Positions 8,044-16,966 of a DNA stretch of 64,000 bases are shown one piece after another (within the stretch, counting starts at the first letter, position 1; each line of letters begins with the position of its first letter). The translations under genes were made by a program, and so were the position numbers. Under the pieces are notes generated by a model that was given only the letters and a program-made list of their open reading frames with translations, did not search any database and was not told where the DNA came from. This DNA is from Sporocytophaga myxococcoides DSM 11118 (GTDB taxonomy: Bacteria; Bacteroidota; Bacteroidia; Cytophagales; Cytophagaceae), in assembly GCF_000426725.1 (NCBI RefSeq), contig NZ_AUFX01000003.1, forward strand, positions 682,001-746,000, written 5' to 3'.

Positions 8044-11000
8044 TTATTTCTTAATAACCTTTACAGATTCAGAACTTCCATCCTTATACTTAACAGTAAC
8101 TGCATAAATTCCTGCAGAGAACTCTTTTCCAAATTCGACAACCTTACCTTTCTCTACTTCACTTTGAGTGAAAGTAATATGGCCTGATGCATCGGTAACT
8201 GTTATTTGAGCCACTGATTTACCTGGCTTAATAGTAAACAGTTCTTCTGAAGGGTTCGGTGCTATAACCAAAGCGGCTGTTTCCTCTTCATGACCATCAA
8301 CTTTTAATGAAGTACAAACAGTTATATTCTTACAGAATTGCTTATAGTAAGGAGCTCCGCTATAATTAACTCCCACACAGAATTGTCCTCCAGTAAAGCT
8401 AGATCCATATAGGAGGTTAACTTTATATGGCTGACCGCTTACAGGTGTTATACTCTGAACAGAAGTGTTAGCATACCAGCTATAGTTTGTCGCTCCCACT
8501 GTATTAACAGAATTAAGTTCTAGCTGTGCAGAACCATTTACAGTACCACAATCTGGACCGATAATATCAGCCGTACTTGTTCCGCTTACAGTTATATTGA
8601 CAAGTGAAGAAGTTGTGCTAGCACTGGAATTATCATAAGCAATTGCTTTCAGCGTATAAGCTCCAGCTGCAACATTCGTCCAGCTATAGCTATATGGAGA
8701 TGTCAAATCTTCACCAAGTTTTGTAGTACCTTGGTAAAACTCAACTTTTGAAATGCTACCGTCGCTATCAGATGCATTGGCATTGATTGTTACTGAAGCT
8801 GGAGCTGTAAATGTTGCATTGTTCAATGGAGCAGTAACACTTACAGTCGGTGCAACATTTCCTGAAGAAACAGTAATATTGATCAACGATGAAGTCGTAC
8901 TTGCAGAAGCATTATCATAAGCAATTGCTTTAAGTGTATAAGCCCCAGCTGCTACACTTGTCCAGCTATAGCTATATGGAGATGTCAAATCTTCACCAAG
9001 TTTGGTAGTACCTTGGTAAAACTCAACTTTTGAAATGCTACCGTCGCTATCAGATGCATTGGCATTGATTGTTACTGAAGCTGGAGCTGTAAATGTTGCA
9101 TTGTTCAATGGAGCAGTAATACTTACAGTCGGTGCAACATTTCCTGAAGAAACAGTAATATTGATCAATGATGACGTAGTACTTGCAGAAGCGTTATCAT
9201 AAGCAATTGCTTTCAGCGTATAAGTTCCGAATGCGACACTTGTCCAGCTGTAGCTATATGGAGAAGTTAAATCTTCACCAAGTTTTGTAGTACCTTGGTA
9301 AAACTCCACTTTTGAGATACTGCCGTCACTATCGGATGCATTGGCATTGATTGTAACTGATGCTGGCGCTGTAAACGTCGCATTGTTCAATGGTGCTGTA
9401 ATACTTACAGTTGGTGCAACATTTCCTGAAGAAACAGTAATATTGATCAATGATGACGTAGTACTTGCCCCTGAATTATCAAATGCCACCGCTTTTAGGA
9501 CATAAGCCCCTGCTGTTACATTTGTCCAGCTGTAAGAGTATGGAGAAGTTAAGTCTTCACCAAGCTTAGTCGTTCCCTGATAGAACTCAACCTTTGTAAT
9601 ACTGCCATCGCTGTCAGCAGCAGTTGCATTGATTGTTACGGAAGCTGGAGCAGTATACGTCGCATTATTCAATGGTGCTGTAATGCTCACTGTAGGAGGA
9701 ACTCCTGGAAGTACTCTAAACAGACTAGCGGCAGGAATAAGTTGTTTGGCAATCGCTGAACTTTCATAATAAACATTGATTGACTCATCGCCACCTTGCT
9801 CAAAGAAATTCACAGTGATGGCATGCTTACCTGTTTTCAGAGCAACTACTCCTGATGCATGTGTTCCGGCACCATGTAGCCCGTCATTATCTACAACAAG
9901 TTCATTCCCAATATACAATCTGCTTCCGTCATCTGAGTCAGTATAAAAGGTATAAAGACCATCTGCAGGAACATTTACAAAACCTTTAAAGCTAAATGCA
10001 AAGTTATCGTCTCTGTTTCTTGGACTGAGGTCAAAGTTAGTTACTGTTCCGGTCTCAGCAGCCGTAAGAGCACTGAAATTCGGAAGGTTCGACCAGCTGC
10101 CTTCATAATAAGCATAATCCAATCCAGACAAAGTGTTTGTCGGATTTTCAGGATTTCTAAGATCAAGAACTTTAACTGCAATCGCCTGAGAAGCACCTAC
10201 AACTCCAAGGTTGTCTGTAGCAGCAGCCACGATATTGAAACTTCCTGATGCAACATTTGTAAGCGTTAATGTATATGGACTGGTTAGATCTTCGCCTACC
10301 TTAACTCCATCCTTATAAAACTCTACTTTTGCGATTGAGCCATCAGCATCTGTAGCAGTAACATTTACAGTGATGTTTGAAGCCGCAAGTACAATTGACT
10401 TGGAAGCAGGAGAAGTGATGGAAACTACTGGAATTTTATTGGTAAAATCCATTGGCGAAAGTCTGCTTGCAGGAATCGGTCTTTCAAATTCTCCTGTCGG
10501 CAATTGCCATCCATAGGATAAATTATCATCACCATCACCTTCTTTTTGCAAGGCCTCTATATAATATTTCTGGCCAGCTACAAGGTTAATAGTAGCAGAT
10601 TCCTGAGTCGGATATCTGAACCAGTCTCTCAGACCTGTAGTTTTTTCAGCATATGCAATTCTGACTTTGGTTGCAGGACTTGTGCTGGAGCTTAGCCATA
10701 ATTCTGTGCTTTCATCGCCTCCAATCCAAAACTTATATGCACCGGTATAAGGAGCACAGATATAACCTCTTTGACGTACACCAAAATTGTTAGCCTGATT
10801 TACTACTTCTTCCACAGCAGTCACGTTGGTTTGTGAAGTTGGAGTTGTAGATACAGGAATCAAATCTACTGATTTACCTTCAACTGATGCCCAATATTCT
10901 CTCGTTATTGAGCCAGTTCCTGTACAGGCAATAGCATCCGGATTTCTGAAAAGTTCAGTTGTCGGAATTACCTGCTTGGTTATGCCAGGACCAGAATAGC

Positions 11001-13446
11001 TAATTGACAGACCAATAGAAGGCTGATTATTGAAATAATAAACAGTAATAGCATGTTTACCAGCTTTTAATCCAAGGCTTCCTGATTTCTCTGTAACCGC
11101 ATGTTCCCCATCATTGTTAACAATAAGTGTCTTTCCTATAAACAACTGACTTCCATCATCTGAAGAAGTGTAGAAAGTATATTGTCCATCTGAAGGAACA
11201 TTCACATAACCTGTATACACAAAACCAATCTGACCATCTTTGTTTCTTGGAGTAAGATCAAAATTAGTCACAGAACCGGTTTTTACAGTGGCAAGAGAAT
11301 TAAAGTTAGGCATAAAGCTCCATGTACCTTCATAATATTTATAAGAAAGGCCATTTACAGCTATCGCTGGATTTTCCGGTTCTCTTAATACAGGTAGTTT
11401 TCCGTATAAAGAAGACCTCCAAACTCCTCTACCTTTAAATGCGACATAAAGCTCTGAATTCTGAGTTCCATCATTAAACATCATGAAATCATTAATATCT
11501 GCAACAGTCGGAAGACCTGCAGAATAGTTCAGCCATGAAGACATACCTGAGTTTCTATAATAAACAGCTTTTGCTGTACCTACATAAACAGACTCATCAG
11601 TACTAAAGGCATCGTGATGAATTTTAAATATGTTCACCAATGGTAAAGAACCTGTTATCTCCGTCCATGTAGCAGCTCTGTCTGCAGATCTGAAGACGCG
11701 GCTTCCGCAGCTCATATAAACAATATTAGTATTGCTTTTTATAACTGTAACACTTGCCATCACATTTACAGGAGCAGGTGTATTATAAGTAACAAAGGAT
11801 GGTGTAGCTGCCTGAGCATTGTCGCTTCTTCTTATCTTACCATCAGCAGTTACCACATACAAAACATTCGCATCCGTCGGAGATAAAGCCAAAGCTTTAA
11901 TACTACCAAAAGTAGTGGAGTTTATTTTCGTCCAGCTTGGTGAAGATCCCAGAGTTGTTGTCCTGTAAAGGTCATTCTGACCAATGAATGCCAGGTTAGG
12001 ATTTAAGGCAGTAAATTCCATTTCAACGTCATTTCCTCCTTGATTTGAAGTAAACGGAAAACTCAGAGATGAAGAATTTCCTGTTGAAAGGATTTTCCTT
12101 GAACCGTTTCCATTATGAGAATAAACTTCGTCCCAGCTGTAATAACCAAAAGATAAGCGGTCTCCATAATCTCCACCGCCAATAGTTACCCAATTTTTAC
12201 CATCAAATGTGACTTCTCCGTTATCTTGTGTACCAACATTCAGCACTGCTCTTTTAATCGGACTGGCAGCAGCATGGTAGATCTCAAGACCAGCAAGGCC
12301 ATCGCTTTTTTGTGTCCAGCCCCATCCTCCGTCAGTGCTTACCCAGATCCCACCATCATTGGCATTGTAAAGTTTGGTAGCATCAAATGGAGAAAACACA
12401 ATATGACGCATATCTGTATGTACTTTATTTGCCCATTCGCTCATCTGAGTCCAGGTAGCACCTCCATCTGTTGATTTCCAGACAACGTGCCCCACAGCAT
12501 AAAGTGTATTGCTATTCAGGGGATCTACAGTTATGTCGTAGTTATAATTGCCTTGTCCTCCGTCATCGGCACTATAACCATTCAAATTTGGAGAGCCCGC
12601 CGGTTTGATTACAGTAAAAGATGAGCCGCTGTTTGTAGATTTTAAAATAGGAGTTTCTTCCTGCAAATAAGGAACATCATCCGTTTCCAGATGCAGACCA
12701 ACAAAGCTTAAATAGACTATATTAGGATTGGCAGGTGTCACTCCTATCCTTCCTCCATTGCTGATACCAGTAGTTGTAGGTAAAGATATCTGTGTCCATG
12801 TATCGCCCATATTGTTGGAAACCCAGAACTCATTGAAGCTAGCGGCATAAATAGTAGTAGATCCTGCTCCTGGCTTGAAGATCATATCCGTAAAGTTACC
12901 TCCGCTCTTTTTAACAGTCCATGTAGCACCCGCATTGGTTGACTTCCAGATACCATCATTGGTAGCTGCAATCAGAACATTGTTATTGGTAGGTGACATT
13001 AAGAGCTCCACTGCCAAAGCATTTCCCAGACCGCTGCTGCTGCTGGTCCATGTCTGTCCACCATCTATAGTTTTATAGATGCCAATGCTTTCATTTGTGC
13101 TGTAATAATTAGGATCTCCGGTACCGATGTACATTGTCCTTGTATTGGTGTAATCTATGCAAACACTTGACAAGCGACAGAAAGGCAAATTATCTGTGCC
13201 TGTAGGTGACCAGTTAACACCTTCATCATTACTTATAAAAAGACCACCCATAGCCGTCATTCCATAAAGGATTTTCGGATCTGTAGGGTGAAATTTTAAT
13301 TGAGTTACCCTTTCAATTCCATTGATCTGACCCATTCTGTTCAGAGGGAATTCATAACCTACAGGTTCCCATTTCTGAGCTCTTGTGAATAAGGGATAAG
13401 CGCTTAATAGTAAAATTATTAATGCAAATCGTAATAGTGGTTTCAT
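8044..13446 (-). CDS. Giant T9SS cargo: beta-propeller, PA14 domains, Ig-like repeats, sorting tail
   Basis: 1800 residues. Signal peptide 1-23 (ends FTRAQ). Residues about 25-690 are BNR/sortilin-type repeats (several S.DGG.TW motifs), the fold shared by GH74 xyloglucanases and Vps10 proteins. A PA14 domain lies at about 692-835 (YYEGTW, TSSDDGSQLFI), a PA14-like segment at 840-995, an Ig-like domain at 1002-1095, a second clear PA14 domain at 1102-1240, and four almost identical 94-residue Ig-like repeats at about 1249-1625. A cysteine-containing segment precedes the type A sorting domain (last about 75 residues, APNPSEELF ... GIYAVTVKYKDG). It is exported by T9SS and probably binds or degrades polysaccharide; the catalytic acids of GH74 were not located. 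Confidence 0.85.
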   Translation of the reverse strand: MKPLLRFALIILLLSAYPLFTRAQKWEPVGYEFPLNRMGQINGIERVTQLKFHPTDPKILYGMTAMGGLFISNDEGVNWSPTGTDNLPFCRLSSVCIDYTNTRTMYIGTGDPNYYSTNESIGIYKTIDGGQTWTSSSSGLGNALAVELLMSPTNNNVLIAATNDGIWKSTNAGATWTVKKSGGNFTDMIFKPGAGSTTIYAASFNEFWVSNNMGDTWTQISLPTTTGISNGGRIGVTPANPNIVYLSFVGLHLETDDVPYLQEETPILKSTNSGSSFTVIKPAGSPNLNGYSADDGGQGNYNYDITVDPLNSNTLYAVGHVVWKSTDGGATWTQMSEWANKVHTDMRHIVFSPFDATKLYNANDGGIWVSTDGGWGWTQKSDGLAGLEIYHAAASPIKRAVLNVGTQDNGEVTFDGKNWVTIGGGDYGDRLSFGYYSWDEVYSHNGNGSRKILSTGNSSSLSFPFTSNQGGNDVEMEFTALNPNLAFIGQNDLYRTTTLGSSPSWTKINSTTFGSIKALALSPTDANVLYVVTADGKIRRSDNAQAATPSFVTYNTPAPVNVMASVTVIKSNTNIVYMSCGSRVFRSADRAATWTEITGSLPLVNIFKIHHDAFSTDESVYVGTAKAVYYRNSGMSSWLNYSAGLPTVADINDFMMFNDGTQNSELYVAFKGRGVWRSSLYGKLPVLREPENPAIAVNGLSYKYYEGTWSFMPNFNSLATVKTGSVTNFDLTPRNKDGQIGFVYTGYVNVPSDGQYTFYTSSDDGSQLFIGKTLIVNNDGEHAVTEKSGSLGLKAGKHAITVYYFNNQPSIGLSISYSGPGITKQVIPTTELFRNPDAIACTGTGSITREYWASVEGKSVDLIPVSTTPTSQTNVTAVEEVVNQANNFGVRQRGYICAPYTGAYKFWIGGDESTELWLSSSTSPATKVRIAYAEKTTGLRDWFRYPTQESATINLVAGQKYYIEALQKEGDGDDNLSYGWQLPTGEFERPIPASRLSPMDFTNKIPVVSITSPASKSIVLAASNITVNVTATDADGSIAKVEFYKDGVKVGEDLTSPYTLTLTNVASGSFNIVAAATDNLGVVGASQAIAVKVLDLRNPENPTNTLSGLDYAYYEGSWSNLPNFSALTAAETGTVTNFDLSPRNRDDNFAFSFKGFVNVPADGLYTFYTDSDDGSRLYIGNELVVDNDGLHGAGTHASGVVALKTGKHAITVNFFEQGGDESINVYYESSAIAKQLIPAASLFRVLPGVPPTVSITAPLNNATYTAPASVTINATAADSDGSITKVEFYQGTTKLGEDLTSPYSYSWTNVTAGAYVLKAVAFDNSGASTTSSLINITVSSGNVAPTVSITAPLNNATFTAPASVTINANASDSDGSISKVEFYQGTTKLGEDLTSPYSYSWTSVAFGTYTLKAIAYDNASASTTSSLINITVSSGNVAPTVSITAPLNNATFTAPASVTINANASDSDGSISKVEFYQGTTKLGEDLTSPYSYSWTSVAAGAYTLKAIAYDNASASTTSSLINITVSSGNVAPTVSVTAPLNNATFTAPASVTINANASDSDGSISKVEFYQGTTKLGEDLTSPYSYSWTNVAAGAYTLKAIAYDNSSASTTSSLVNITVSGTSTADIIGPDCGTVNGSAQLELNSVNTVGATNYSWYANTSVQSITPVSGQPYKVNLLYGSSFTGGQFCVGVNYSGAPYYKQFCKNITVCTSLKVDGHEEETAALVIAPNPSEELFTIKPGKSVAQITVTDASGHITFTQSEVEKGKVVEFGKEFSAGIYAVTVKYKDGSSESVKVIKK
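8590..9700 (-). repeat. Four tandem 282-bp coding repeats (Ig-like domains)
   Basis: The phrase encoding KVEFYQGTTKLGEDLTSPY recurs with an exact 282-nt step (anchor positions 8741, 9023, 9305 and 9587), 94 codons per unit. The three units nearest the 3' end are nearly identical in DNA and the fourth is more diverged. One more related but distant unit sits at about 10150-10440. Confidence 0.95.
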
Positions 13447-13485
13447 GATTGTCTTATTAAATTTTTTGGGAGTAAAAAATAAGAA

Positions 13486-13986
13486 TTAAGGTCTCTGATT
13501 TTTATAAATCTCAAGTCTTTGCTCTTGAGTCAGGATGCTGCCGTCAGGCTGTACATAGGGAAGTACATCCTTTCTCCATGATTTGAACCTTTTGTATTCA
13601 ATCATGTATTGAGCACTTTCAGTTACTTCTTTCTCTTCTGAATGAAACAACCTTCCAACAAGGCTCCTCTTACTTTCTTCTTCTTCCTCCTCCTCTTCTC
13701 TACCTTCTTTTTTGTTTTGTTTTCGTTCAAACTCTTCTTCCACATCCGGCTCAGGCCGTTTTTTCCAGTATTGGTCATAAGCCAGCAAAATATCATAGTA
13801 ATTTGCTGCCGAATCACTCATCATGGAAATCCAGAGTGGATCTTTTCTGTAGGCGCGTAATGTTGCTTTAGATACTTTTCGGGAATTTCCATAGGCTCCC
13901 TGAGTCTGGACACTACAGGAGCTTACAGAAATGGCCAAAAAGAACAAAGCAGGAACTGTCCGCCAGCTTTTTTTTTTCATAGGCAT
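13486..13986 (-). CDS. Lipoprotein with a polyacidic stretch, upstream of the giant cargo gene
   Basis: 166 residues. A lysine-rich start and hydrophobic core end in lipobox SVSSC, so the product is predicted to be a lipoprotein. The middle holds a run of eight glutamates within a highly charged linker. The C-terminal part (YMIEYKRFKSWRKDVLPYVQPDGSILTQEQRLEIY) is compact and probably folded. The stop codon is 39 nt before the start of the 1800-residue cargo on the same strand, so the two are probably one transcript. That suggests a role in export, anchoring or assembly of that cargo. No known family was recognised. Confidence 0.75.
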   Translation of the reverse strand: MPMKKKSWRTVPALFFLAISVSSCSVQTQGAYGNSRKVSKATLRAYRKDPLWISMMSDSAANYYDILLAYDQYWKKRPEPDVEEEFERKQNKKEGREEEEEEEESKRSLVGRLFHSEEKEVTESAQYMIEYKRFKSWRKDVLPYVQPDGSILTQEQRLEIYKNQRP

Positions 13987-14244
13987 TTTGTTTTTTTAGT
14001 TTGGAGTAAAAAAATCCAACCCTCTATGGTTGTAGCTTAAAAATAGTTTTGTGTTAGCCCAAACTATGTAACTTTTGTTACATTATAATATCAGAGAAAG
14101 ACACTATATTGATTCTTAAGACCTTAATTGCTAAAAATTTTATCAACGCCAGAAGAATTTATATTGCGATTGCTTTAATCAGAAAAATTTGAACTCTCTT
14201 TTGGTGAGTTATAATCAAATTCCCCAAAATAAAACCAAACTAAA
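13987..14244. other. Intergenic region upstream of the lipoprotein gene
   Basis: AT-rich, without a gene. It should hold the promoter of the lipoprotein/cargo operon, but no convincing -7/-33 pair was identified. Confidence 0.4.
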
Positions 14245-14274
14245 AAGCCTCCGAACATGACGCTGCGGAGGCTT
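14245..14274 (-). terminator. Terminator of the vanished T9SS gene
   Basis: Stem AAGCCTCCG/CGGAGGCTT with a 12-nt loop, followed on the minus strand by a T-rich tract. It lies 30 nt beyond the stop codon of the gene stump at 14305-14544. Confidence 0.75.
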
Positions 14275-14304
14275 ATAAAAATAAAACTAGTGTGTTTTAC
14301 TCTC

Positions 14305-14544
14305 TTATTTTTTCACCACTTTAATTGTCTCTATAATTGTCTGATCATTCAACTTTACAAAGTAAATACCAGGAGCGTTTGATTCACCCAATGTAAATGA
14401 ACAACGTGCAGAGATGCTCTCAAAAAGGTCTCCTGAAGCACTTAACACTTCAACTTTTACTTCTTGTTTTGAAGCCGGAATTAAAACTGTTGCATTCTCA
14501 GCAAAAGGATTCGGGAATACTAAATAATCCTCACTCTTATAACA
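14305..14544 (-). pseudogene. C-terminal stump of a T9SS type A cargo gene
   Basis: The minus strand reads about 79 codons without a start, bounded by an in-frame TAA upstream. The translation contains DYLVFPNPFAENATV, VEVLSASGDLF and NAPGIYFVKLNDQTI and ends IKVVKK. This is the complete type A sorting domain: the FPNPF motif, the central beta strands and the G.Y...... basic end. Upstream (14585-14690) another frame on the same strand reads QPSITSSFLTSPAKAIPE, possibly more of the lost gene. The gene therefore seems to have lost its body while its secretion tail and terminator remained. Confidence 0.75.
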
Positions 14545-14691
14545 TTAAGATCTTCATGGTATCCTTTTCCTTCTTCCAAAGTTGATGGTAAAAACTTTAA
14601 CTTCAATCAACCGGAGTATGATCTGATTCAGGAATTGCTTTAGCCGGAGAGGTTAAGAAAGAAGAAGTAATTGAAGGTTGTAACGGTGATT

Positions 14692-14730
14692 AAAAAAGAA
14701 AGCATACCTAAAGAGTATGCTTTCTTTTTT
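14692..14730. terminator. Strong bidirectional terminator
   Basis: A 16-bp perfect stem (GAAAGCATAC/GTATGCTTTC flanked by six A and six T) with a 7-nt loop. It ends the minus-strand membrane-protein gene at 14757. Confidence 0.9.
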
Positions 14731-14756
14731 AACTTTAATTGAGTCTTATTTAAATG

Positions 14757-15449
14757 TTAAGATACATTGCTAACATTTGCTTTATTCATCATATGCTCAT
14801 AATGATTTGCAATATAATTATTGATTGTATCATAGAAAGCTTCAAGCTCCATTTCATCAAGATCTATTATTACTTCTTCATTGTTTGACTTTAGCAATTG
14901 AATCTTTTTAATGACTCCATGTTCATCTTTTACCAATGTAAAATTAAGAACCTCTTTTAGTTTAATAAGTCCTGCCTTCTTGTTGTTCCTGAATTCGATA
15001 AAGTCGTTGGAAAACTTTAAGAAGTCATTGTAATTGTTAATACCTGAAGCAAGTTTCTCTACAATCGGAGCAATGATACAAACTGCAGCCCACAGAAAGA
15101 ATCGGATGTGATTTATCTCGTATTCGAAATAGATAAAACCGAATATAGCAGGAATGAATAAATAAATAAACACTTGAGTCTTTAACTTATTCCTTCTGTT
15201 TCTGAAAACTATCTCGTTATTTACTTCTTTGATTTTTATAGGAAATAAAAACTCTTCCCAGATAATCAATACCATAATGATCACGGCAACGCCAACAAGT
15301 ATCATTCCCGGATAAACATTACTCTTGCTGATCTCAAGAAATGGAACGTCGAATATCTGATGCGACAAAAAGATGGAAAAAATAAATATAAGCAACAGGA
15401 GTCCAATACTGAATTCTTTCGGATATGTAGGACGGATTAACTTTCGCAT
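14757..15449 (-). CDS. Membrane protein of unknown function with PH-like C-terminal region
   Basis: 230 residues. Four hydrophobic segments are visible: about 14-30, 45-63, 92-108 and 115-130. They are followed by a soluble C-terminal half of alternating strands (FIEFRNNKKAGLIKLKEVLNFTLVKDEHGVIKKIQLL) ending in an amphipathic helix, the pattern of bacterial PH-like membrane-associated domains. The segment between helices 2 and 3 (IKIKEVNNEIVFRNRRNKLKTQV) is also PH-like. No catalytic motif is seen. The gene stands alone, with a strong terminator after it. Confidence 0.65.
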   Translation of the reverse strand: MRKLIRPTYPKEFSIGLLLLIFIFSIFLSHQIFDVPFLEISKSNVYPGMILVGVAVIIMVLIIWEEFLFPIKIKEVNNEIVFRNRRNKLKTQVFIYLFIPAIFGFIYFEYEINHIRFFLWAAVCIIAPIVEKLASGINNYNDFLKFSNDFIEFRNNKKAGLIKLKEVLNFTLVKDEHGVIKKIQLLKSNNEEVIIDLDEMELEAFYDTINNYIANHYEHMMNKANVSNVS

Positions 15450-15788
15450 AGTGATACAATTTAAACTTTAATGAACTTCTATTATCATTAATAAATCAGG
15501 TAATTAAGCTCTTATTCCTTCAAAAATAAGACTTTCTACCCTCAAATACATGCAGAAAATATATTTTCTCCTTTCTAACCTGATTCTTGCTGACTTTAAA
15601 GATCTTAGCAGAATCTACATTAATCTCGCGAAAAAAACTAAAGGCAGTTTGGTGATATTTCTTTATACAGATTTTAAATAGAAGTGGACATATCAATTTT
15701 AACTGAAGAAAAACCAGGGAAAACCCGTAGAGGCGACATGCATTGCTCTGTACAAATTTTACTAATTGAATATTTTTAGATGAAGTAA
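15450..15788. other. Intergenic region with one degenerate REP
   Basis: Holds a decayed copy (about 15728-15747, GTAGAGGCGACATGCATTGC) of the GAGACGCCATG palindrome found intact nearby. A minus-strand reading frame here has no codon pattern or domain and was rejected. Confidence 0.5.
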
Positions 15789-15842
15789 ATGAGGAATATG
15801 TGCACAGAATGCGTATATAACCAATCATATTCTATTATAAAT

Positions 15843-16385
15843 ATGTTTAAAATTTTTGCTTTAACAATTTTGGGAATCTATCTCTATCAGGACTATCAGA
15901 CTGATAGAACTCAACACATTAAAGCAAAAATAATTCATGCCATTATTCTTATCGCGTTTACACTCATGTATTCCGAATCATTCCGGTATATCGGATGGAT
16001 GATAAGAAAATTTGATAAAGCAAGAGAAATATGGGCTGTTCCAATAGGATTTATTCCTGGCGAATTACATTTCATGATAAACATAATTCAGGCAATAGCA
16101 GGAACCTTATTAATCTATTTTTTATTTTCTACAATCAAAAGAAAAGAATCGGGACGTAGATGGATGATGAGATTAATTCCTGTAATTGCTTTTACAGAAA
16201 CGATTGCCTTTTACAGAGGCTGGATTAGTGAAGGTAATGATTCATTCATTCACCAATTTTTAGCCATTACAATCGGATGTGGGATTTTTGGGAGTTTAAG
16301 CTATGCAATTATCAAAATCTATATGAGTAAGTATATGGATGATTTTTTTAATCGAAGGAATTTAAATCAAGAGGAAGTATTGTAG
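15843..16385 (+). CDS. Small multi-spanning membrane protein, unknown
   Basis: 180 residues from the ATG at 15843 (MFKIFALTILGIYLYQDYQ), or 198 from an in-frame ATG at 15789. The shorter form is preferred because it begins directly with a membrane segment, while the longer one adds a cysteine-bearing stretch with no clear ribosome site. Four hydrophobic helices are visible, at roughly residues 1-15, 32-46, 78-95 and 112-128 of the short form, with another near the C-terminus. No family recognised. A REP palindrome begins right at the stop codon. Confidence 0.6.
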   Translation: MFKIFALTILGIYLYQDYQTDRTQHIKAKIIHAIILIAFTLMYSESFRYIGWMIRKFDKAREIWAVPIGFIPGELHFMINIIQAIAGTLLIYFLFSTIKRKESGRRWMMRLIPVIAFTETIAFYRGWISEGNDSFIHQFLAITIGCGIFGSLSYAIIKIYMSKYMDDFFNRRNLNQEEVL

Positions 16386-16407
16386 AGCCGCCATGCATGG
16401 CGTCTCA
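16382..16407. repeat. REP palindrome, copy 1
   Basis: GTAGAGCCGCCATGCATGGC followed by GTCTC, an imperfect palindrome that overlaps the stop codon of the membrane-protein gene. Same family as 16943-16966. Confidence 0.7.
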
Positions 16408-16942
16408 AACTTTGAATTTCAGCAAGCTTATCCTTTTCTGTATTCGAATATAAGGCCTGCTTGTCAATTTAGTTAGTTAAAGACAAACCGGATTAGTTAT
16501 ATAATTCACATATCAAAGCTAATACACCTCATCCCTACCCTTCTCCTGAAATCATGCATAGGGCTCCACCCTATGCTGACCAAACAACACCCCCTCCGAG
16601 GGCTTAAGAAAACTTTGTTATGTAGCATCACCAGCCCTGGAAGGGCGGCTTTTTATCAACGTAGGGTAAAGCCCTACGTTTTGGGCTATATCATAAAGTT
16701 AACTACAATCTTCAGACTCTCCTAAGTTGACGCCCATATCCTGAAGGAGAAGGGAACAGTCGATGCAAAAAATGTTTCAATTAAAACTAATATAACTAAT
16801 AACATACACATTAAAGTCCCTCTCCTTCAGGAGAGGGATTTAGGGTGAGGTCTTTTACAATTCTATTTAATTGTCCATTATCTTCGACAAGATTTAAATA
16901 CCTAATCCAAAAAACAAAAGAGTACAGCCCTTTCTTCAAAAG
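16408..16942. other. Intergenic cluster of dispersed repeats
   Basis: No gene. It contains short hairpins (AGGGCTCCACCCT, and CCGCCCTTCC-type pairs around 16620-16660, ACGTAGGG..CCCTACGT), a sequence resembling the TAAGTTGACG end of the MITE-like element (16723-16732), and the CTCCTTCAGGAG element at 16791-16857. Confidence 0.55.
16791..16857. repeat. CTCCTTCAGGAG dispersed element, copy 1
   Basis: About 67 nt centred on CCCTCTCCTTCAGGAGAGGG followed by ATTTAGGGTGAGGTCTTTT. It matches 28190-28256 almost base for base, including flanking CTAATAACATA, and matches 60492-60537 in a weaker form. Confidence 0.85.
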
Positions 16943-16966
16943 GAGACGCCAGCATGGCGTCTCTAC
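16943..16966. repeat. REP palindrome, copy 2, containing a stop codon
   Basis: GAGACGCC..GGCGTCTC with a short centre. Its right arm contains the TAG stop codon (16963-16965, minus strand) of the response-regulator gene. Confidence 0.8.

Noticed and set aside
8590-9700. Possible CRISPR or satellite array
   Set aside because: The 282-nt units are translated Ig-like domains in frame; there are no spacers.
12226-13078. Plus-strand frames opposite the 1800-residue cargo gene
   Set aside because: Shadows of a long gene with certain domains.
13642-13860. Plus-strand frame rich in Phe and Leu
   Set aside because: Mirror of the GAA/AAG-rich polyglutamate stretch of the lipoprotein gene.
15520-15828. 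Minus-strand frame of 102 codons
   Set aside because: Overlaps the start of the membrane-protein gene, contains a degenerate REP, and shows no domain or codon pattern.
16723-16732. Another end of the MITE-like element (TAAGTTGACG)
   Set aside because: Only about 10 bases match the terminal repeat, and no left partner or direct repeat was found.
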